Shown: piece by piece, positions 32,341-39,777 of the stretch
How the letters are laid out: each line of letters begins with the position of its first letter
Position numbering within the stretch: position 1 is the stretch's first letter
DNA from: Variovorax gracilis
GTDB taxonomy: Bacteria > Pseudomonadota > Gammaproteobacteria > Burkholderiales > Burkholderiaceae_C
Direction: 5' to 3'
Length of the DNA: 49,817 nucleotides
NCBI RefSeq assembly: GCF_030317115.1
Contig: NZ_JASZYF010000038.1
Coordinates: 1-49,817 of the forward strand
Position numbers and translations under genes: made by a program
Notes under the pieces: model-generated
Told to the model about the DNA's origin: nothing
Seen by the model: the letters and a program-made list of their open reading frames with translations, nothing else
Database searches by the model: none

Positions 32341-33990
32341 ATGGCCATCGACACGCAAGCGCGCGAGGACGAGGGCCTGGAGCGCCGCGCGGCGAACCAT
32401 GTGCCGCTCTCGCCCCTGACCTTTCTGGAGCATGCCGCAAAGGTCTATCCGCAGAAGGTCGCGGTGGTCCACGACGATCGGCGCATCAGCTACGCCGAGC
32501 TGTACGAGCGCTGCAAGCGCCTGGCTTCCGCGCTCAGCCGGGCGGGCGTCGGACTCGGCGACACGGTCGCGATCATCGCGCCCAACGTGCCGGCGATGCT
32601 GGAAGCGCACTACGGCGTGCCGATGGTCGGGGGCGTTCTCAACACGATCAACACGCGCCTCGACGGACCGGCCATCGGCTTCGGCCTGAAGCACGGCGAG
32701 GCCAAGGTGCTGATCGCGGACCGCGACTTTGCCGATGTCGTGCGCGCCGCGCTCAAGGAAGTCGAGGCGCCGCCGCTCGTGATCGACATCGTCGACCCCG
32801 CGGGCAAGAACGGCCATCCGGATTCGATGGCGGTCGGCCAGCTCGACTACGAGGCCTTCCTCGCGCAGGGCGACCCCGAGTTCGCGTGGCAGTTGCCGGC
32901 GGACGAGTGGCAGTCGATCGCGCTGAACTACACCTCGGGCACGACCGGCGACCCCAAGGGCGTCGTCTATCACCATCGGGGCGCCTACCTGAACGCCATG
33001 GGCAATGCGCTCGCATTCGGCCTGACGCCGGATACGGCCTACCTGTGGACGCTGCCGATGTTCCACTGCAACGGCTGGACCTATACCTGGGCCGTGACGC
33101 TGGTCGGCGGCACGCATGTCTGCCTGCGCCAGGTCGAGCCGGCGCGCATCTTCGAGCTGATCGGCAGCGAACGCGTGACCCACTTCTGCGCCGCGCCCAT
33201 CGTGCTGAACATGATGATCCATTCGCCGGCCAAGCCCTCCGCGCGCTACGCGCACGTGGTCGAGGTCGCGACCGGCGGCGCCGCTCCGCCGAGCGCGGTG
33301 ATCGAGCAGATGGAGCAACTGGGCTTCAAGGTCACGCACCTCTACGGACTGACCGAGACCTACGGCCCCGCCACGCTGTGCGCCTGGCAGCACGACTGGG
33401 ACGGCCTCGATCTCGCAGGGCGCGCGGGCAAGATGGCGCGCCAGGGCGTGGCCATGCCCACGCAGCAGGAAGTCACGGTGCTGGATGCCGAGACCGGCGA
33501 ACGGGTGCCGGCCGACGGCGCGACGGTCGGCGAGATCGCGATCCGCGGCAACACCGTGATGAAGGGTTACCTGCGCAATCCGCAGGGCACCGAGGAGGCA
33601 TTCAAGGACGGCTGGTTCCGCTCCGGCGATCTCGCGGTGATGCACCCGGACGGCTACATCGAGATCAAGGACCGGCTCAAGGACGTCATCATTTCCGGCG
33701 GAGAGAACATCTCGTCGCTCGAAGTCGAAGAGGTGCTCTATCGCCACCCGAAGGTGATGGAAGCGGCGGTGGTCGCCAGGCCCGACGAGAAATGGGGCGA
33801 GACGCCCTGCGCCTTCGTCGCGCTCAAGCCCGACGCCGGCGCTGCCACGGCCGAGGAGATCATCAAGTGGTGCCGCGCCAACCTGGCGAGCTTCAAGTGC
33901 CCGAAGCATGTGGTGTTCGGCGAACTGCCGAAGACCTCGACCGGCAAGATCCAGAAGTTCCTGCTGCGCGAGCAGGCCAAGTCCCTCTGA
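32341..33990 (+). CDS. AMP-forming acyl-CoA synthetase (AlkK-like)
   Basis: A 549-residue adenylate-forming ligase. Motifs: NYTSGTTGDPKGVVYHHRGA near residue 198, LYGLTETYGP, GWFRSGDLAV, DRLKDVIISGGENIS and the C-terminal PKTSTGKIQKF with the catalytic Lys. The YHHRGAYLNAMGNA and MFHCNGWTYTWAV stretches resemble medium-chain (AlkK-type) ligases. It would activate a free fatty or hydroxy acid to its CoA thioester. It begins 4 bp after the CMD gene and is followed 18 bp later by a dehydrogenase. In context it is the entry enzyme of the acyl-CoA/PHA module. Confidence 0.93.
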   Translation: MAIDTQAREDEGLERRAANHVPLSPLTFLEHAAKVYPQKVAVVHDDRRISYAELYERCKRLASALSRAGVGLGDTVAIIAPNVPAMLEAHYGVPMVGGVLNTINTRLDGPAIGFGLKHGEAKVLIADRDFADVVRAALKEVEAPPLVIDIVDPAGKNGHPDSMAVGQLDYEAFLAQGDPEFAWQLPADEWQSIALNYTSGTTGDPKGVVYHHRGAYLNAMGNALAFGLTPDTAYLWTLPMFHCNGWTYTWAVTLVGGTHVCLRQVEPARIFELIGSERVTHFCAAPIVLNMMIHSPAKPSARYAHVVEVATGGAAPPSAVIEQMEQLGFKVTHLYGLTETYGPATLCAWQHDWDGLDLAGRAGKMARQGVAMPTQQEVTVLDAETGERVPADGATVGEIAIRGNTVMKGYLRNPQGTEEAFKDGWFRSGDLAVMHPDGYIEIKDRLKDVIISGGENISSLEVEEVLYRHPKVMEAAVVARPDEKWGETPCAFVALKPDAGAATAEEIIKWCRANLASFKCPKHVVFGELPKTSTGKIQKFLLREQAKSL

Positions 33991-34008
33991 GCCAGCTGGA
34001 GCAAGCAC

Positions 34009-34791
34009 ATGGCAGACCGAATCGAAAGCATGTTCAGGGTCGACGGCCGGCGCGCGCTGGTGACCGGTGCCTCCAGCGGGCTCGGCCGACGCTTCGCGCG
34101 CACCCTGGCGCTGGCGGGCGCCGAACTGATCGTCGTCGCGCGGCGCGCCGACAAGCTCGGCGGACTGGTCGAGGAGATCGCCGGCCTCGGCGGCAAGTGC
34201 CTCGCGGTGAGCCTCGACGTGACCAGCGCGGCGAGCGTGCGGGCCTGCTTCGACGAGATCGAGCGCTCGGCCGGCGGGGCTGCCGACATCGTGGTCAACA
34301 ACGCCGGCGTGACCGTCACCAAGCCGCTGCTGCAGCACACCGAGGAGGACTGGGACTCGGTGGTCGGCACCAACCTGAAGGGCGGCTGGATGGTCGCTCA
34401 GGAGGCGGCGCGACGGCTGGTGGCCGCGAAGAAGGGCGGCAGCATCGTCAACATCGCGTCGATCCTCGGCGAGCGCGTGGCGGGCGGCGTGGCGCCCTAC
34501 GCGGTCTCGAAGGCCGGGCTGGTGCAGGCGACCAAGGCGATGGCGCTCGAACTCTCGCGCTACGACATCCGCGTCAACGCGATTCTTCCGGGCTACGTCG
34601 TCACCGACCTGAACCGCGACTTTCTCGAAAGCGAAGCGGGCGAGAAGCTGCGCTCGCGCATCCCGACGCGCCGCTTCGGCCAGCTCGAGAACCTCGACGG
34701 CCCGCTGCTGCTGCTGGCGAGCGACGCCGGCCGGCACATGACGGGATCGGTGCTGGCGGTCGACGGCGGGCATCTGGTGAGCTCGCTGTGA
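34009..34791 (+). CDS. Short-chain dehydrogenase/reductase
   Basis: A 260-residue classical SDR. Nucleotide motif TGASSGLG (residues about 19-26), NNAGV, catalytic Ser in SIVNIASILGE and Tyr/Lys in YAVSK, and GYVVTDL near the C-terminus. The Arg in VVARRADKL after strand 2 favours NADP(H). In context it likely reduces an oxo-acyl-CoA to a hydroxyacyl-CoA or the reverse; it sits between the CoA ligase and the PHA synthase genes. It could be a 3-oxoacyl-CoA reductase (PhaB-like) or a 4-oxoacyl-CoA reductase as in levulinate pathways. Confidence 0.92.
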   Translation: MADRIESMFRVDGRRALVTGASSGLGRRFARTLALAGAELIVVARRADKLGGLVEEIAGLGGKCLAVSLDVTSAASVRACFDEIERSAGGAADIVVNNAGVTVTKPLLQHTEEDWDSVVGTNLKGGWMVAQEAARRLVAAKKGGSIVNIASILGERVAGGVAPYAVSKAGLVQATKAMALELSRYDIRVNAILPGYVVTDLNRDFLESEAGEKLRSRIPTRRFGQLENLDGPLLLLASDAGRHMTGSVLAVDGGHLVSSL

Positions 34792-34811
34792 GCCGCGACA
34801 AGGAAAACGAC

Positions 34812-35837
34812 ATGGCCAGTGACAAGGACGATCTCGACGCGACACAGGCTTCCGAGCCTCTCTACGACTGGTGGCTCAACCTGCTGCCGACCCTCTTCGG
34901 CACGGGTTCGCCCATGGCCGCGCAGCCCGCCGACGATGCGGCACCGCTGCCGTTTCCGCTGCCCCAGGTGTCGCAGGCGCTGGCGATGATGCAGCAGCTG
35001 ATCGGGCCGATGTTCCAGGGCTACTTCCAGACCCTGCTCCAGCACCCGAAGCCCGAGGAGGCCTTCGTCGCCTTCCAGGAGCAGATGCGGGGGCAACTGC
35101 AGAAGCTCTCCGAAGCACTGGCCGGCGCCAGCCAGTCGCTGTCGTCGGGCGGCACGTCGGCCGCCGGCTGGAACCTGATGGGTCAGCCGATGGCGATGTT
35201 CGGGCAGGCGCTGGAACCGCTGTCGCTCAACCTCGAACGCGCCTACGGCGGCCTCGCCGACGCTTTCGGGCTCGCGCCCTCGCGCGAGCTGCAAGCCGCC
35301 GGGCGCGGCCTCGCGACGGCGGCGCTGGCCAAGAAGCAGGCGCAGTCGGAATACCTGAGCCTGATCGTCGCGGCGATGGCCAAGGGCAGCGAGGGATTGC
35401 TGTCGCGCCTGGCCGAGATGGGCCGGAAGGGAGAAACCGTCGAGTCCTTGCTGGGCCTGGTGCGGCTCTGGAGCCGCTCGGCCGACGAGGCCATGCACGC
35501 CGCGATGCAGTCGCCGAAGGCGCTGGAGGCGGCGGCCCGGCTGGTGCGCGCTTCGACGCAATCGCGCCAGCAACAGCAGCGCATGATCGCCATCGCGAGC
35601 GAGGCGCTCAACGTGCCGACGCGCGCCGAGATCGACGACGCGTACCGCGAGATCCAGGAACTCAAGCGCGAAATGCGGCGTCTGCGCAAGTCCATCGGGG
35701 TTGCTGCGCCGGTGGACGCCCTGCCGGAAGCGGCCACGTCGGCCCGTATCGCGCGCACGCCTTCGCCATCGCGCGCCGCCGCCAAGCGCGCCCCCGCTGC
35801 AAAGCGCAAGACCAGCACGAAGGCCACCACATCATGA
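34812..35837 (+). CDS. phaE: Class III PHA synthase subunit PhaE
   Basis: A 341-residue, mostly helical protein, starting MASDKDDLDATQASEPLYDW. The C-terminal PhaE box is the helix RAEIDDAYREIQELKREMRR, typical of the non-catalytic subunit of class III PHA synthases. Earlier helices have amphipathic, phasin-like composition. It activates PhaC and locates to PHA granules. A Lys/Ala/Pro tail of about 35 residues (RAAAKRAPAAKRKTSTKA) follows, which could bind DNA or granule surface. Its stop overlaps phaC (ATGA), which guarantees stoichiometric synthesis and supports the call. Confidence 0.87.
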   Translation: MASDKDDLDATQASEPLYDWWLNLLPTLFGTGSPMAAQPADDAAPLPFPLPQVSQALAMMQQLIGPMFQGYFQTLLQHPKPEEAFVAFQEQMRGQLQKLSEALAGASQSLSSGGTSAAGWNLMGQPMAMFGQALEPLSLNLERAYGGLADAFGLAPSRELQAAGRGLATAALAKKQAQSEYLSLIVAAMAKGSEGLLSRLAEMGRKGETVESLLGLVRLWSRSADEAMHAAMQSPKALEAAARLVRASTQSRQQQQRMIAIASEALNVPTRAEIDDAYREIQELKREMRRLRKSIGVAAPVDALPEAATSARIARTPSPSRAAAKRAPAAKRKTSTKATTS

Positions 35838-36952
35838 CCGAATCCGCTGCAGCCCTGCCGATCCGCATCACTCCCGAGACGCTCCTGCGCGAGATGCAGC
35901 AGGTGAGCGAGAAGCTCACGCGCGGCAGCCAGCGCCTCTCGGCCTACACCGAAGACCAGCTGGCCATCGCCACCACGCCCAAGGACGAAGTCTGGCGGCA
36001 GGACATGGTGCGCCTCTACCGCTACCGGCCGACCGTGGAGAAACCCGCGCGCGTGCCCGTGCTGCTGGCCTACGCGCTGGTCGGGCGCTACCAGATGATC
36101 GACCTGGAACCCGACCGCTCCTTCGTGCGCAAGCTGCTGGCCGAGGGGCTGGACGTGTATGTCATCGACTGGGGCCTGCCGACGCGCGCCCAGCGCTGGC
36201 TCACGATCGACGACTACGTCTCGGGCTATCTCGACGATTGCGTCGACCTGATTCGCGAGCGGCACGGCGTCGACAAGATCAACCTGCTCGGCGTCTGCCA
36301 GGGCGGCGTGTTCGCTACCTGCTATGCGGCGCTGTTCCCGCAGAAGATCAGGAACCTCGTGCTCACGGTGACGCCGCTCGACTTCCATGGCGACATGGAC
36401 CATCCGGAGCCGGGTGCCGGCTACATGAACCTGTGGGCCCGCTCGCTGAAGCCCGAGGACATCGACATGATGGTCGACACCATGGGCACCGCACCCGGCG
36501 CGATGGTCGGCTTCTCGTTCCTGATGATGAACCCCGTGGGCAACGTCACGAAGTACACGACCGAGCTGGTGGACATGCTCGACGACGAATCGAAGATGCT
36601 CGGCTTCCTGCGCATGGAGCGATGGATCGCCGACCGGCCCGGCCATCCCGGCGAGGTCATGCGCCAGTGGTTCAAGGACCTCTACCAGGCCAACAAGCTG
36701 GTGAAGAGCGAGCTGATGCTCGGCGACCGGCGGGTCGATCTCGACCAGATCCGCATGCCGGTGCTGAACGTGTATGCGACGGGGGACGTGATCATCCCGG
36801 TCTCCTGCTCCCAGGGCATGGAGGACAGGTTCGGCACCGACGACTACAGCGAGCTGTCGGTGCCCGGCGGACACATCGGCACCTTCGTCGGAGGCAAGGC
36901 GCAGAAGGTTCTCGCGCCATCGATCGCCAAGTGGCTGAGGGAGCGCAACTAG
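35834..36952 (+). CDS. phaC: Class III polyhydroxyalkanoate synthase PhaC
   Basis: A 372-residue alpha/beta-hydrolase-fold polymerase, the short (~40 kDa) length of class III rather than the ~590 residues of class I. The lipase-like box is GVCQGG with Cys155; Asp318 lies in VYATGDVIIP and His347 in PGGHIGTFVG, completing the triad. VYVIDWGLPTRAQRWLTIDD is a PhaC signature. It polymerises (R)-hydroxyacyl-CoA with release of CoA. It is coupled to phaE in front and abuts the acyl-CoA dehydrogenase behind (TAG then ATG). Burkholderiales usually rely on class I PhaC, so this set is likely specialised. Confidence 0.93.
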   Translation: MTESAAALPIRITPETLLREMQQVSEKLTRGSQRLSAYTEDQLAIATTPKDEVWRQDMVRLYRYRPTVEKPARVPVLLAYALVGRYQMIDLEPDRSFVRKLLAEGLDVYVIDWGLPTRAQRWLTIDDYVSGYLDDCVDLIRERHGVDKINLLGVCQGGVFATCYAALFPQKIRNLVLTVTPLDFHGDMDHPEPGAGYMNLWARSLKPEDIDMMVDTMGTAPGAMVGFSFLMMNPVGNVTKYTTELVDMLDDESKMLGFLRMERWIADRPGHPGEVMRQWFKDLYQANKLVKSELMLGDRRVDLDQIRMPVLNVYATGDVIIPVSCSQGMEDRFGTDDYSELSVPGGHIGTFVGGKAQKVLAPSIAKWLRERN

Positions 36953-38155
36953 ATGAACTCGCCCAGCGGCAGCCATGTGCCGACCGGAAGAAGCAGGGAC
37001 ATCGCCGAGCGCGTGGAGGCGTTCGTCCGCGAGGTCGTGATTCCGTACGAGCGCGACCCCCGCCGGACGCGCCATGGGCCGGACGAAGCGCTCGTGCGGG
37101 AACTGCGGGCCAAGGCGCGCGCGGCCGGCGTGCTCACGCCGCACATCCTGGCCGACGGCGGCCACCTGTCCCAGCTCGAAACGGCGCTGGTGCTCCAGCG
37201 CAGCGGGCTCTCGCCGCTGGGTCCGGTGGCGGTGAACACCGCAGCCCCCGACGAAGGCAACATGTACCTGCTCGGCAAGATCGGCACGCCGGGCCAGAAG
37301 GAGCGCTTCCTCGCGCCCCTGGTGCGTGGCGAGGCGCGGTCCGCCTTCTTCATGACCGAGCCGGCGGAAGAAGGCGGCGCGGGTTCCGATCCGTCGATGC
37401 TGCAGACCGTGGCGAAGCGCCAGGGCGGCGGATGGCGCATCGACGGGCGCAAGGCCTTCATCACCGGTGCCGAGGGCGCCTCGGTCGGCATCGTCATGGC
37501 GCGCACCGGCAGCACCGAGACAACGCGCGCGACGATGTTCCTGGTCGACCTGCCGCATCCCGCGATCCGCATCGAACGGGTGCTGGACACCATCGACAGC
37601 TCGATGCCGGGCGGCCACGCGATTGTCGGCATCGAGGGCCTCGAAGTCGGCGACGATCAGGTGCTCGGCGAAGTGGATGAAGGCTTTCGCTATGCGCAGA
37701 TCCGGCTCTCGCCGGCGCGCCTGTCGCACTGCATGCGCTGGCACGGCGCGGCCACCCGCGCCCAGGAGATCGCCACCGCCTATGCCACCAAGCGCAAGGC
37801 CTTCGGCAAGCTGCTGATCGACCACGAGGGCGTGGGCTTCATGCTGGCCGACAACCTGATCGACCTGAAGCAGGCCGAGCTCATGATCGACTGGTGCGCC
37901 ACGGTGCTGGACACCGGCTCCCTCGGCACGACCGAAAGCTCGATGACCAAGGTCGCGGTCGCCGACGCGCTCTTCAGGGTGGCCGACCGCTGCGTGCAGG
38001 TCATGGGCGGCAGCGGCGTGACGCAGGACACCATCGTCGAGCAGGTGTTCCGCGAGGTCCGCGCCTTCCGCATCTACGACGGGCCGACCGAGGTCCACAA
38101 GTGGTCCCTTGCCAAGAAGATCAAGCGTGACGCCCTCGGCGGGGGCAAGGCGTGA
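36953..38155 (+). CDS. Acyl-CoA dehydrogenase family protein (ACAD10/11-like)
   Basis: A 400-residue flavoprotein of the acyl-CoA dehydrogenase fold: FMTEPAEEGGAGSDPSMLQT and FITGAEGA bind FAD and substrate; TKRKAFGKLLIDHEGVGFML and CVQVMGGSGVTQD are family signatures; the end is FRIYDGPTEVHKWSLAKKI. Together with the kinase that overlaps it by four bases (GTGA), it recreates the domain pair of mammalian ACAD10/ACAD11 and the LvaC/LvaA pair of levulinate breakdown, where a phosphorylated 4-hydroxyacyl-CoA is converted toward the 3-hydroxy form. That role is inference; a plain beta-oxidation dehydrogenase is the alternative. Confidence 0.9.
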   Translation: MNSPSGSHVPTGRSRDIAERVEAFVREVVIPYERDPRRTRHGPDEALVRELRAKARAAGVLTPHILADGGHLSQLETALVLQRSGLSPLGPVAVNTAAPDEGNMYLLGKIGTPGQKERFLAPLVRGEARSAFFMTEPAEEGGAGSDPSMLQTVAKRQGGGWRIDGRKAFITGAEGASVGIVMARTGSTETTRATMFLVDLPHPAIRIERVLDTIDSSMPGGHAIVGIEGLEVGDDQVLGEVDEGFRYAQIRLSPARLSHCMRWHGAATRAQEIATAYATKRKAFGKLLIDHEGVGFMLADNLIDLKQAELMIDWCATVLDTGSLGTTESSMTKVAVADALFRVADRCVQVMGGSGVTQDTIVEQVFREVRAFRIYDGPTEVHKWSLAKKIKRDALGGGKA

Positions 38156-39183
38156 GCGGCGGCGACTGGGACGACGAGCGCCTCGCCGACTGGATGAAGG
38201 TCCACGTGCCCGGCTTTGCCGGGCCGATCCAGGCCGAGCGCTTTGCCGGCGGGCAGTCGAACCCGACCTACCAGCTCAAGACGCCCGGGCGCTCCTATGT
38301 CCTGCGTCGCAAGCCGTCGGGGGTGCTGCTCAAGGGCGCGCACGCGGTCGAGCGCGAGGCACGCGTGATCGGTGCGCTGCGCCAGGTCGGGTTTCCGGTG
38401 CCGGCGCTGCATGGCCTGTGCACGGACGACGCGGTGATCGGCAGCTGGTTCTACGTGATGGAGATGGTGGAGGGGCGGATTTTCTGGGACTCCGCCTTTT
38501 CGGTGCTGCCCGTGGCCGAACGCGGCGCCTGCTTCGACGCCATGAACGCGACGCTCGCGCAATTGCACCAGGTCGACTTCCGGGCGATCGGACTGGAGGA
38601 CTACGGCCGTGTCGGCGGCTACGTGGAACGTCAGGTGCGCCGCTGGTCGAAGCAGTATGTCGAGGACGAGGCCGCGGGCCGCAACGCCGACATGGATCGG
38701 CTGGTCGAATGGCTCGCCCGGAACGTGCCCGCGGACGACGAGACGTCGATCGTGCATGGGGACTACCGCGTCGACAACCTGATCTACCACCCGAGCGAGC
38801 CGAGAGTGGTGGCGGTGCTGGATTGGGAGTTGTCCACGCTCGGCCATCCCCTGGCCGATTTCGCCTACCACGCGATGATGTTCAGGATGCCGCCCGAGAT
38901 CATCGGCGGCATCCGGGGGGTGGACCTCGCGGCCGGAGGATTGCCGGATGAAGCGGCTTACGTCGCGGCCTATTGCCGGCGCACCGGCCGGGCGGGCCTG
39001 CCCGCGCTGGACTACTACGTGGCGTTCAACATGTTCCGCTTCGCCGCGATCCTGCATGGGATTCGCGGGCGCCTCATTCGCGGGACAGCGGCCAGCGCCG
39101 AGGCGGCGGCCCTTTCATCACATTTCGAACGGGTGGCCGAACTCGCGTGGGAGCAGGCCATGAAGGCGGCGCCGGCAGTGTGA
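38152..39183 (+). CDS. APH-fold phosphotransferase (ACAD10/11 kinase-like, LvaA-like)
   Basis: A 343-residue small-molecule kinase with GTG start. Motifs: SYVLRRKPSG (ATP-binding Lys region), IVHGDYRVDNLIYHP (catalytic Asp and Asn) and VAVLDWELSTLGHPLADFAY (metal-binding Asp). This DWE-TLGHPLAD pattern is the hallmark of the acyl-CoA-linked subgroup rather than antibiotic kinases. It overlaps the dehydrogenase gene by four bases and ends the operon. Likely substrate: the hydroxyl of a hydroxyacyl-CoA. No LvaB-like small partner is next to it, a difference from the levulinate operon. Antibiotic resistance is not suggested. Confidence 0.88.
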   Translation: MSGGDWDDERLADWMKVHVPGFAGPIQAERFAGGQSNPTYQLKTPGRSYVLRRKPSGVLLKGAHAVEREARVIGALRQVGFPVPALHGLCTDDAVIGSWFYVMEMVEGRIFWDSAFSVLPVAERGACFDAMNATLAQLHQVDFRAIGLEDYGRVGGYVERQVRRWSKQYVEDEAAGRNADMDRLVEWLARNVPADDETSIVHGDYRVDNLIYHPSEPRVVAVLDWELSTLGHPLADFAYHAMMFRMPPEIIGGIRGVDLAAGGLPDEAAYVAAYCRRTGRAGLPALDYYVAFNMFRFAAILHGIRGRLIRGTAASAEAAALSSHFERVAELAWEQAMKAAPAV

Positions 39184-39203
39184 TCGGGCGCCCCTGGGCC
39201 GAG

Positions 39204-39302
39204 TCAGCGCAGGCCCAGCATCGCGTCCATTTCCTGCGAATAGATCACTGCGTTGCCGACAACGATGGCCAGAAGGCCGACGCAGGTGAGGGCGGTAAAC
39301 AT
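39204..39302 (-). CDS. Probable small membrane protein, 32 aa
   Basis: A 32-codon frame on the minus strand, starting MFTALTCVGLLAIVVG and ending YSQEMDAMLGLR. The first 21 residues form one membrane-spanning segment. AAGGAA lies seven bases before the ATG, and 30-60 bp upstream there are TTGACT- and TATAAT-like hexamers around a palindrome. It is short, but the frame, ribosome site, promoter-like hexamers and hydrophobic design agree. Function unknown; small single-helix proteins often modulate membrane complexes. Confidence 0.5.
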   Translation of the reverse strand: MFTALTCVGLLAIVVGNAVIYSQEMDAMLGLR

Positions 39303-39336
39303 GGGGGATTCCTTGGTGGAGCGGGCCAAGGGGGAT

Positions 39337-39355
39337 TATAGGGTAACTACCTATA
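39337..39355. promoter_or_regulatory. Palindromic operator overlapping the promoter of the 32-aa protein
   Basis: TATAGGGTAACTACCTATA has perfect 6-bp outer arms (TATAGG/CCTATA) and a nested GGTA/TACC pair. On the minus strand, exact TATAAT (39335-39340) and TTGACT (39355-39360) flank it with a 14-bp gap, shorter than the usual 17. A repressor here would block the promoter; alternatively the short gap marks an activator-dependent promoter. Confidence 0.5.
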
Positions 39356-39362
39356 GTCAAGT

Positions 39363-39777
39363 AATGAATCAAAGTGCTGGACATCCATTCCTGCCCGGTC
39401 CTGCGGCTCGCGGACCCAACGTTGAGCTGCGGTGTAAGTGTCGTTTCAACCCGAAAAGAGAAGCCATCCGAGGCCAGCGCAGCCCGCTGCTTTTCTTCAG
39501 TCAAATCAACGTGCAGCAGGAATTTCCACGAGGACAGGCTTCTGGGTTGTCACGCCGCTGAGACGTCGACCTCATGCAACCCGGCGCCTATATTGGCCCT
39601 CCCCCGGAGGAGAGGGAACTGAGGCGACTCGCCGCAAACAAGAAGCCCGCCATCCGGCGAAGGCATCGATGGCGCGGCGCCCACCACCGCCATCGCAATC
39701 GAGTCGCGACGATTCGTTGGCCCTAGAAACGCGCGCGCAGGCGCGCTCACTCTTGCAGGCAAATCTGGAGGGCAATC
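39363..39777. other. 415-bp intergenic region, no convincing gene
   Basis: Frames crossing this stretch have poor starts and mixed composition. It contains an imperfect CT/AG-rich inverted repeat near 39599-39619 (CCCTCCCCCGGAGGAGAGGG), a type of small repeat often dispersed in Burkholderiales genomes, and an alternating GC run (CGCGCGCAGGCGCGC) near 39730. The ribosome site CTGGAGGG at its right end belongs to the secreted protein gene. Confidence 0.4.

Noticed and set aside
32886..34811. Upstream continuation of the phaE frame across the ligase and dehydrogenase genes.
   Set aside because: The translation is Arg/Gly-rich shadow sequence; only the part from the ATG at 34812 resembles PhaE.
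38152..39183. Aminoglycoside resistance gene.
   Set aside because: The fold is shared, but the DWE-TLGHPLAD pattern and the overlap with an acyl-CoA dehydrogenase place it in the acyl-CoA-linked kinase group.
39253..39561. A 102-codon plus-strand frame after the kinase gene.
   Set aside because: It overlaps the better-supported minus-strand 32-aa gene, has no ribosome site, and its composition changes midway.
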